Of a stretch of 20,935 nucleotides of DNA, positions 7,305-13,442 are shown piece after piece. Below the pieces are notes generated by a model. It did no database searches. It was not told the origin of the DNA and was given only the letters and a program-made list of their open reading frames with translations. Made by a program: the position numbers and the translations under genes. The stretch's first letter is position 1. Every line of letters begins with the position of its first letter. The stretch is from Chitinophaga pinensis (lineage in GTDB: Bacteria; Bacteroidota; Bacteroidia; UKL13-3): assembly GCA_945875195.1 (NCBI GenBank), contig CAMCJW010000012.1, positions 1 through 20,935 of the forward strand. The letters are read 5' to 3'.

Positions 7305-9704
7305 ATGAGTTCTGTTACATTTATTGGTGAACATTTATTTTGGGGAAATTTGGGTCATACCGCAGTTGTGGTTTCCTTTATTTCATCTATATTGGCTTGT
7401 TTGAGTTACTTTTTTGCGGAGCGCAATCCCTTGGATCAAAGCTGGACAAAAATTGCTAAATACTCTTTTCATCTGCACAGTTTGGCGGTTTTAACCATTA
7501 TAGCCTCCCTCTTCAAAATAATTTATAGCCATTATTTTGAGTACCATTACGCCTGGCAACACAGTAGCACAGATTTGCCTGTACACTTTATGATTTCTTG
7601 CTTTTGGGAAGGGCAGGAGGGTAGCTTTTTACTTTGGATTTTTTGGCAAATGGTTATAGGGCAGATTTTATTGCGCAACGCTAAGAATTGGTTGAACCCA
7701 GTAATGGCAGTTATAATGCTTTCTCAAATTGCTCTTACAAGCATGCTTTTGGGAGTAAAAATATTCTCTTATAAATTAGGTAGTAGTCCGTTTGAATTAT
7801 TAAGAAATGTGATGGCCAATGCGCCTATTTTTAAAACTGCAGATTATTTAAGTAAGGTAAAAGATGGTAACGGTTTGAACCCATTGTTGCAGAACTATTG
7901 GATGGTGATTCACCCGCCAACTTTGTTCTTTGGCTTTGCCACAACGGTAGTTCCATTTGCCTACGCTATTGCATCTTTGTGGCGAAAAGATTTTAAGGAA
8001 TGGTTAAAACCAGCTTTGCCATGGGCCTTAATCAGTGTCATGGTTTTAGGAGCAGGAATTATCATGGGTGGATTTTGGGCTTATGAGAGTTTGAGCTTTG
8101 GTGGCTATTGGGCTTGGGATCCTGTAGAAAATGCTTCACTTGTTCCTTGGTTAATATTAATTGCAGGCGTGCATGTCATGATCATTCATAAATCTACAGG
8201 CAGTTCTTATATCGTTGCCTTGGGGTTAATCATTGCAACCTTCTTATTGGTTTTATACGCTACTTTCCTCACGCGTTCGGGTATTTTAGGTAATTCTTCT
8301 GTTCACTCATTTACAGATTTGGGTATGAGCGGACAATTACTGGTTTTCCTTTTGGTGTTTGTAATATTGGCCATCGTATTAATAGCTATGCGATGGAAAT
8401 TAATGCCTCGCTCTGCCAAAGATGAGGAAATTTATACACGCGAATTTTGGATGTTTATCGGAAGTTTGGTATTGGTCATTTCGGCCTTCCAGGTAATCCT
8501 TACAACCTCTATTCCTGTTTTCAATAAATTGTTTTCGGCTAACCTAGCTCCACCAGCAGATGTTATTGGACATTATAACAAATGGCAAATGCCTATGGCT
8601 ATTATAATTGGGGTATTAACTGCTGTTGCCAATTTGTTAAAATACAAGAAAAATACAAACGAGGCATTAAAAAAGATGGGCTTGTATGCTCTTATTTCAT
8701 TGGTTATAACACTAGTTCTTTATTATGCATTTGACCTTAAAAATTATTTTTACTTAGGATTATTGTTTGCAGGTGTTTATGGAATTACCACCAATTTAAT
8801 TTTGTTGATCCCATTCTTAAAAGGTAAAATTAAATTGGCAGGAGCAAGTGTTGCACACATAGGATTTGGTATTTTGTTAATTGGTGTATTGGTTTCATCT
8901 GCTAACAAACAAGTAATTTCTATCAATGAAAGTGGAACCGCTTTGAACCCAGAATTTAACAACAAAGAGAATGTAGAAAATATTTACCTAGAACGTGGTA
9001 AACCCAATAAAATGGGTGATTATATTATCACTTATGTGAAAGATTCGGTTCAATGGGTGAATACTTACTACCAAGTAAATTACAAGAAATTAAATAAGGA
9101 AGGTGAGGTTGATTATGAGTTTAACTTATATCCTAACGGACAAATAAATCCTAAGTTTGGTTTGGTGGCAAATCCAGATACCAAGCACTATTGGGGACAT
9201 GATGTGTTTACCTATGTAAGTTCTGTACCATCTGGTAAAGCAGAATCAAAATACATCAATGAAAAAACACATATGGTAGCACCCGGTGATACTATTTATA
9301 CAAATAATGGTTACGCTATTTTGCAAGGCATTAATACCAATACAGATGCCAATTACATTGATATGAAAAATTTTCAAGTGTTATTAGGTGCAGAGTTAAA
9401 AGTATATACCTTAGATAAAGTATACGATGCCATGCCTTTGTATGGTGTTAAAGATAATTCTGCAACAAGCTATGAAGCTTTGGTAGAAGAGGCTAAGTTA
9501 AAATTTAGGTTTGTAGAAGTAAATCCCGAGACCAAGAAAATTACCATCGTAACTTCCGAAAAAGACACCTCAGGCGATTTCATCATCATGAAAGCAATTG
9601 TATTCCCAATGATTAACTTCGTTTGGGCTGGCACCATTATCATGATCATAGGATTCTTCCTAAGTATCCTCAAACGCATCAAGGAACTCAAGATTAGCAA
9701 CTAG
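7305..9704 (+). CDS. ccmF: heme lyase / cytochrome c assembly protein CcmF (CcsA family)
   Basis: A 799-residue polytopic membrane protein of the heme-handling family. The signature W269AWDPVENASLVPWL is the tryptophan-rich heme-presenting motif, preceded by the conserved PVHFMISCFWEGQEGSFLLW and YWMVIHPPTLFFGF segments. About a dozen membrane helices precede a periplasmic domain (about 540-770), and a last helix (VWAGTIIMIIGFFLSIL) ends it. With apocytochrome partners it catalyses thioether attachment of heme delivered by CcmE. A 60-base gap follows ccmE, all in one direction; no ccmG or ccmH is in the window. The stop lies 48 bases from the convergent DUF3817 gene. Confidence 0.92.
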   Translation: MSSVTFIGEHLFWGNLGHTAVVVSFISSILACLSYFFAERNPLDQSWTKIAKYSFHLHSLAVLTIIASLFKIIYSHYFEYHYAWQHSSTDLPVHFMISCFWEGQEGSFLLWIFWQMVIGQILLRNAKNWLNPVMAVIMLSQIALTSMLLGVKIFSYKLGSSPFELLRNVMANAPIFKTADYLSKVKDGNGLNPLLQNYWMVIHPPTLFFGFATTVVPFAYAIASLWRKDFKEWLKPALPWALISVMVLGAGIIMGGFWAYESLSFGGYWAWDPVENASLVPWLILIAGVHVMIIHKSTGSSYIVALGLIIATFLLVLYATFLTRSGILGNSSVHSFTDLGMSGQLLVFLLVFVILAIVLIAMRWKLMPRSAKDEEIYTREFWMFIGSLVLVISAFQVILTTSIPVFNKLFSANLAPPADVIGHYNKWQMPMAIIIGVLTAVANLLKYKKNTNEALKKMGLYALISLVITLVLYYAFDLKNYFYLGLLFAGVYGITTNLILLIPFLKGKIKLAGASVAHIGFGILLIGVLVSSANKQVISINESGTALNPEFNNKENVENIYLERGKPNKMGDYIITYVKDSVQWVNTYYQVNYKKLNKEGEVDYEFNLYPNGQINPKFGLVANPDTKHYWGHDVFTYVSSVPSGKAESKYINEKTHMVAPGDTIYTNNGYAILQGINTNTDANYIDMKNFQVLLGAELKVYTLDKVYDAMPLYGVKDNSATSYEALVEEAKLKFRFVEVNPETKKITIVTSEKDTSGDFIIMKAIVFPMINFVWAGTIIMIIGFFLSILKRIKELKISN

Positions 9705-9718
9705 CTCGGAATAAAATA

Positions 9719-9748
9719 ATTCAGAATTCTGAATTCAGAATTCTGAAT
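9719..9748. repeat. perfect 30-bp palindrome with three GAATTC sites
   Basis: The sequence is two copies of the 14-mer ATTCAGAATTCTGA followed by AT, and the whole 30 bases equal their own reverse complement. It lies between the convergent stops of ccmF and the DUF3817 gene, where a cruciform or hairpin could act as a two-way terminator, although no T-tract follows. The core 16-mer ATTCAGAATTCTGAAT recurs exactly at 17861-17876 and in degraded form at 12049-12061. Confidence 0.85.
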
Positions 9749-9752
9749 TGTT

Positions 9753-10037
9753 TTAATGTAATTGCTTGTTAAAGATAAACGGTCCAAATGGCACCAAAGC
9801 CGCTATTAAGCCTAATGCTGTTTGCTTCAAACTCCAATTGTATTCATCTCTGGCTCGGATCAACCAGATTATATAAGTTATAAATAGTGCGCCATGTGCC
9901 CAGCCAAAGTATTTAACTAATAGCGGGAATTCCAATACATATTTAACTGGCATGGCAATAAATATCAAAGCCAGAAATGAAATTCCCTCTGCCACTCCAA
10001 TATTCTTAAATTGATTAAGTAGTTTATTGTCTGTCAT
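9753..10037 (-). CDS. DUF3817 family membrane protein
   Basis: A 94-residue protein matching the DUF3817 pattern: a start helix ending in GVAEGISFLALIFIAMPVKY, then the central GWAHGALFITYIIWL, then the closing LIAALVPFGPFIFNKQL. Three membrane helices are predicted, placing it in the cytoplasmic membrane. The family has no established function that I know of. It is convergent with ccmF and runs in the same direction as hppD upstream, from which an AT-rich inverted repeat separates it. Confidence 0.85.
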   Translation of the reverse strand: MTDNKLLNQFKNIGVAEGISFLALIFIAMPVKYVLEFPLLVKYFGWAHGALFITYIIWLIRARDEYNWSLKQTALGLIAALVPFGPFIFNKQLH

Positions 10038-10077
10038 GTATTTCTTTTTTATGAATATTTTTTACTACAAAACAACT

Positions 10078-10150
10078 AAGTAACAATTTTTTTTTATTTT
10101 TATTAAGCAACAATTTATTTGTCTTTAAATAAATTGTTGCTTTGTTACTT
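10078..10150. repeat. nested AT-rich inverted repeat
   Basis: Outer arms AAGTAACAA (10078-10086) and TTGTTACTT (10142-10150) enclose an inner perfect 15-bp stem, AGCAACAATTTATTT (10106-10120) with its complement (10127-10141), around a 6-base loop. It sits 17 bases beyond the hppD stop and 40 bases before the DUF3817 start. Neither side carries a clean terminator T-tract. It could still act as an mRNA 3'-end stabiliser or a weak terminator for hppD. Confidence 0.7.
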
Positions 10151-10166
10151 TGTGTAAGAACCAAGC

Positions 10167-11297
10167 TTATAAATTACCGCGGTTTGCTTGCTCGCGCTCT
10201 ATGGCTTCGAATAGGGCTTTGAAATTTCCTTTGCCAAAAGATTTTGCACCTTTGCGCTGAATAATTTCATAAAACATGGTTGGTCTGTCTTCCACTGGTT
10301 TGGTAAACAATTGAAGCAAGTATCCTTCATTGTCTCTATCTACCAAAATACCCAATTCTTTTAATGGCTCAATGTCTTCTTCTATCGGACCAACTCTATC
10401 TAACAAATCATCATAATAGCTATTAGGTACTTTCAAAAATTCAACTCCTCTGGCCATTAATTGTTTAACGGTAGAAACGATATCTAAAGTAGCAATGGCA
10501 ATGTGTTGCGTGCCTTCGCCTTCATAAAATTCTAAATATTCTTCTACTTGTGATTTTCTTTTTCCTTCAGCTGGCTCGTTAATTGGGAATTTTACAAAAC
10601 CATTTCCATTGCTCATAACCTTGCTCATCAATGCAGAGTATTCAGTGGAAATATCGTTATCGTCAAATGAAAGGATGTTTTTGAAACCCATTACATTTTC
10701 ATAGAAGCTCACCCAAGGATTCATTTGGTTCCAATCAACATTTCCTACGCAATGGTCTACATATAACAAGCCTGTTGGTTCAGGATTATAATTACTTTCC
10801 CATTTAATAAAACCAGGCATAAACACGCCATTGTAGTTATTGCGTTCAATAAAAAGGTGTTCCACTTCACCATACGTTTTGATCCCACTGATGCGCACTT
10901 CGCCATTTTCATCAGTTAGTGTTTTTGGCTCCATGCAAGAAATTCCGCCACGTTTGGTGGTTTCTTCATGCGCTTTGTAGGCATCATCCACCATCAAAGC
11001 CAATACTTTCACGCCATCGCCATGTTTTTTGTGGTGTTCCGCAATGGCAGAATCGGAGCGCAGCGGGGTGGTAAGCATTAATCTCATTTTGTTTTGAACC
11101 AAAACATAGCTAGCTCTATCACGCACCCCAGTTTCTGGTCCGGCATAGGCCAAACTCTGAAAACCAAAAGCTGTTTTATAGAAATGGGCTGCCTGCTTGG
11201 CGTTACCCACGTACAATTCAATATAATCAGTTCCATTTAAAGGCAGGAAGTCATTAGTTTCGGATACATTTAATTTTGTTTGTTCTGTTGTATTCAT
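10167..11297 (-). CDS. hppD: 4-hydroxyphenylpyruvate dioxygenase
   Basis: This iron enzyme converts 4-hydroxyphenylpyruvate to homogentisate in tyrosine breakdown; 376 residues is normal. Two vicinal-oxygen-chelate domains are visible: residues 22-160 and 178-360. The three iron ligands fit H182 (LLYVDHCVGN), H265 (EGTQHIAIAT) and E344 (TMFYEIIQRKG), with the closing helix FGKGNFKALFEAIEREQ. The ATG lies two bases after the stop of the DUF1016 gene, so it now depends on transcription through that gene or on a promoter within it. Its first 18 codons (MNTTEQTKLNVSETNDF) differ from the two duplicated hppD start fragments at 11969-12034 and 17689-17847. Its pathway partner hmgA lies 6.6 kb away on the same strand. 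Confidence 0.96.
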   Translation of the reverse strand: MNTTEQTKLNVSETNDFLPLNGTDYIELYVGNAKQAAHFYKTAFGFQSLAYAGPETGVRDRASYVLVQNKMRLMLTTPLRSDSAIAEHHKKHGDGVKVLALMVDDAYKAHEETTKRGGISCMEPKTLTDENGEVRISGIKTYGEVEHLFIERNNYNGVFMPGFIKWESNYNPEPTGLLYVDHCVGNVDWNQMNPWVSFYENVMGFKNILSFDDNDISTEYSALMSKVMSNGNGFVKFPINEPAEGKRKSQVEEYLEFYEGEGTQHIAIATLDIVSTVKQLMARGVEFLKVPNSYYDDLLDRVGPIEEDIEPLKELGILVDRDNEGYLLQLFTKPVEDRPTMFYEIIQRKGAKSFGKGNFKALFEAIEREQANRGNL

Positions 11298-11299
11298 AA

Positions 11300-11953
11300 T
11301 TATTTTTCAATTCGCTCTAATTCTTTGTTTAATGCTTCTATCAATTGTTTTTCAGTTGGCAAATATAATTGGTATTCACTTGCTAAAATAGTTTGATTAT
11401 TTTCTGGCAAGGTAAATTTTACTACTGCATTATTTTTTTCGGCACAAAGTAAAATGCCAATTGTTGGTTTTTCATTCTTAGCAACGGCCAACACATTTTT
11501 TACATCGTTACTTAAAAGTAATCGTTCAAAAAGTTGGCTATTTATCTGTCGTTCTAATTGTCTTGAAGTCCAATGATTTTTTTCGCTTTCTGCAGCGTAA
11601 AAACTCCTTTTATCCTCATTATCAATGCGAATCAATAGGCGGTAATGTGTCCAACTAAATTGCGAACGCAGTGCGTTCGTAATTGGAAAAATTCGATAAA
11701 ATTGCCTGCAAAGTTCTAATTGCCTTACAGAAAATCCGCTTCCATATTCTGGTTCTAATTGTTCAGCTAATGTTTTTATTAAGTATTCGCCATAAATTGC
11801 TCTCTCTTTTCCTTCTTGCTCCTCAACTAAAATGCGTTTACCTATATGCCAATACATTAACACGCGCTCATTGTCAACAGCTCTTATTGCTAGCTCTTTT
11901 GAACTAGATATAATTTGTTTTATATCGCTTAAAATAGATTGGTTTGCTTGCAA
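11300..11953 (-). CDS. DUF1016 (YhcG-like) PDDEXK nuclease family protein, catalytic core deleted
   Basis: Residues 10-147 match the DUF1016 N-terminal domain (NERVLMYWHIGKRI, GKERAIYGEYLIKTL, GSGFSVRQLELCRQFY, FSWTHYRLLIRI, WTSRQLERQINSQLFERLL). Residues 160-217 match the extreme C-terminus (NEKPTIGILLCAEKNNAVVKF, ASEYQLYLPTE). Intact family members have about 120-150 more residues between these blocks, holding the PD-(D/E)xK centre (the VGRQKR, FYIDLLFY and IELK segments). Here they are absent and the two halves join in frame near residues 150-161, around an NEK-type microhomology. The start must be TTG at 11953 or later, because a TAA lies three codons upstream. It is likely a non-functional relic or a catalytically dead partner protein. 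Confidence 0.8.
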   Translation of the reverse strand: MQANQSILSDIKQIISSSKELAIRAVDNERVLMYWHIGKRILVEEQEGKERAIYGEYLIKTLAEQLEPEYGSGFSVRQLELCRQFYRIFPITNALRSQFSWTHYRLLIRIDNEDKRSFYAAESEKNHWTSRQLERQINSQLFERLLLSNDVKNVLAVAKNEKPTIGILLCAEKNNAVVKFTLPENNQTILASEYQLYLPTEKQLIEALNKELERIEK

Positions 11954-11968
11954 TTGGGCTTATTGGTT

Positions 11969-12034
11969 TTAGTAATAATCAGTTCCGTTTAAAGGCAAAA
12001 AGTCATTGTCCGCAGTTTCAATCGTATTATTCAT
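11969..12034 (-). pseudogene. hppD 5'-end fragment (copy A)
   Basis: Reading the minus strand from the ATG at 12034 gives MNNTIETADNDFLPLNGTDY then Tyr-stop, an hppD N-terminus (intact hppD has NDFLPLNGTDYIELYV). The homology ends at the start of the DUF1016 gene. It is nearly identical to copy B at 17788-17868. The -7 motif TATATTTG (12047-12040) is kept just upstream, but the -33 TTTG present in copy B has been lost here. Confidence 0.8.
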
Positions 12035-12055
12035 GGTGGCAAATATAATTCAGAA
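11975..12055. repeat. direct repeat A, left boundary of the island
   Basis: These 81 bases match 17788-17868 in the same orientation at a constant offset of 5813, with three substitutions (12000, 12010 neighbourhood and 12036 neighbourhood) and no gaps. The repeat covers the first codons of an hppD copy and its upstream -7 promoter box. Flanking sequences diverge on both sides, so these are the limits of the duplication. Confidence 0.85.
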
Positions 12056-12209
12056 TATTGAAAAATATGACTTTGTGGACTAGTTGCACTTTAAGTGATT
12101 GTTATTTTTTGTTTTACTATGGCTAAGTGCCAAACGAAATTTGAAATTTAGAACTTTGAAATTTTCGGTTGATTTTCAATAATTCAGGATTATCCTTATA
12201 TTTGTTTGG

Positions 12210-12511
12210 ATGCAAAATCATCTAAAAAATGAATTATACCATATCATTTCAGGAAAGGGCCAAGTTAGGTTTGGAGCAACTATCCAAGCAGTTGCCAGTT
12301 ACCTTGGAAATGGCGCGCAATCAGGCCCAAAAACTCAAGGCACAAAGCAAATCAGGGAACAAGAAACAAAGAGTTTAGAGAATTTCATTTCCGAGAATAA
12401 TCTTTGGATAAATGATATTGATTTTATCAGTATGTAAGTGAAGGGGCGGAACAAAGAGTTTTTCTGAAAGATTCCGATCATGTTCTCAAATTAAACGATG
12501 CCATTAGTTGA
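12210..12511 (+). pseudogene. putative polyvalent protein kinase family gene, frameshifted and truncated
   Basis: The first frame encodes MQNHLKNELYHIISGKGQVR, then FGATIQAVASYLGN and NNLWINDIDF. I recognise this as the N-terminus of a Bacteroidota family annotated as a putative polyvalent protein kinase domain. It stops at 12437, but a shift to another frame at about 12428 continues the family exactly: QYVSEGAEQRVFLKDSDHVL then KLNDAIS and a stop at 12509-12511. Full-length relatives run to roughly 250 residues with kinase-like motifs downstream, none of which I can find after 12511. So the gene carries a one- or two-base frameshift and has lost its 3' half. A -7-like TATATTTG (12197-12204) lies just before the ATG. 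Confidence 0.6.
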
Positions 12512-12574
12512 TGTTAAATGCTTTATAAGATAAAGTCTCTTAGGTGCAATATTGGCGCTTATTCAACTCACTTT

Positions 12575-12600
12575 GTTGCCATTGCGAACAATGTTGCAAC
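12575..12600. repeat. small hairpin with CGAA tetraloop
   Basis: GTTGC and CATTG pair with CAATG and GCAAC around a CGAA loop, with a two-base bulge. It sits in the 261-base non-coding stretch between the kinase-family relic and the XRE gene. No T-tract follows, so I do not call it a terminator. Confidence 0.4.
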
Positions 12601-12660
12601 ATAGATTCTTTTGTGTTTTTGATGCGGGAAAGGTTTGGCTTATTTTACTTCAACCAAATA

Positions 12661-12756
12661 TGTTCTCTAGCGGGTGCTTACGTTTGTTACACAAACATTA
12701 GAAAATTTGTGTGAACTAGTAATACCATGCGAAAGCACCTATATCTTTAGGCGCGG
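12661..12756. repeat. imperfect palindromic element, possible decayed attC-like site
   Basis: Outer arms GGTGCTT (12673-12679) and AAGCACC (12733-12739) enclose an inner stem GTTACACAAA (12686-12695) with TTTGTGTGAAC (12706-12716, one bulged G). The ends read CTCTAGC on the left and CTTTAGGC on the right, each close to the attC core sites RYYYAAC and GTTRRRY but not exact. Size and nested-arm layout suit an integron attC. No integrase is present in the window and no second site was found, so the identity is tentative. Confidence 0.35.
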
Positions 12757-12772
12757 CAGCGCTCGGGTGAAG

Positions 12773-13138
12773 TTATCTCTTTAATGTTCTTAAATAAGCA
12801 ATTTCTTCTTTCAATTTTGATATTATGCGCTCATACAATTCATTATGTTCTTGTGCAGGATAGTTATTTACCATTTGTGTAGCTGAATGGCCTCCATGCT
12901 GCCCAATATTTTGTAATACATATTTGTTGGTAATACCAATGATATCTGACAATTCAACCGACAATATTTTCGATAAATCCATTAACCTTTTTAAAGTGGC
13001 CATTTCAGGGTTTTTTTCTACGGCAGAATAAGCCTGCTGAGATATGTTCAACTTGGTTGCAACATAATGCTGTGAATAGCCCTTACTTTCTCTAAAAGAT
13101 TTTATTATCTGACTCATTTTGCCATTGTTTTCATGCAT
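12773..13138 (-). CDS. XRE-family transcriptional regulator
   Basis: A 121-residue DNA-binding protein. The helix-turn-helix occupies about residues 8-62 (MSQIIKSFRESKGYSQHYVA, then LNISQQAYSAVEKNPEMATL and LSKILSVELSDII). After a Gln/Asn/Gly linker (VLQNIGQHGGHSATQMVNNY) comes a short coiled coil (HNELYERIISKLKEEIAYLR), a tail common among Bacteroidota XRE proteins and probably used for dimerisation. Met8 is an alternative start. It diverges from the SUMF1-like gene across 304 bases that contain its own promoter and a 26-bp imperfect palindrome, so self-regulation and control of the neighbouring module are plausible. The target is not shown by the sequence. Confidence 0.88.
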   Translation of the reverse strand: MHENNGKMSQIIKSFRESKGYSQHYVATKLNISQQAYSAVEKNPEMATLKRLMDLSKILSVELSDIIGITNKYVLQNIGQHGGHSATQMVNNYPAQEHNELYERIISKLKEEIAYLRTLKR

Positions 13139-13177
13139 GTTTTTTTAATCAATTAAATGTTAATGAACTTAATTGGG

Positions 13178-13207
13178 CAAATATATTATAAAATTAATTA
13201 TTACAAA
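13178..13207 (-). promoter_or_regulatory. promoter of the XRE gene
   Basis: On the minus strand, TTTG (13207-13204), an 18-base spacer and TATATTTG (13185-13178) match the Bacteroidota sigma consensus TTTG / TAnnTTTG. The -7 box is 40 bases before the ATG. Confidence 0.65.
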
Positions 13208-13241
13208 TTAAAACTGTTGCTATGTGTTTATAAATTTATAT

Positions 13242-13267
13242 TATCATAACATAATTATGTTAAGATA
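13242..13267. promoter_or_regulatory. 26-bp imperfect palindrome, candidate operator
   Basis: The centre TAACATAATTATGTTA (13247-13262) is a perfect palindrome. Beyond one A/A mismatch it extends to TATC on the left and GATA on the right. It lies in the otherwise featureless AT-rich gap (13139-13442) between the divergent XRE and SUMF1-like genes, 35 bases upstream of the XRE -33 box. Binding by the XRE protein is inference. Confidence 0.45.
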
Positions 13268-13442
13268 AATGTAAATATTAAGTAATTTAAACACAAACAC
13301 CATCTAAGTACACAATTATATTTAACAATTCCAATAAGTCTTAAAAATATAGAATGGTATTTAACAAGTAAAGGTAGTAACTTACAAATAGCATTTGTAT
13401 GTTAAGATTTAAACTTGCAGCGGATTAAAAATCACTATAAAT

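Noticed and set aside
12575..12600. Intrinsic terminator
   Set aside because: The hairpin has no following T-tract and no gene ends immediately before it.
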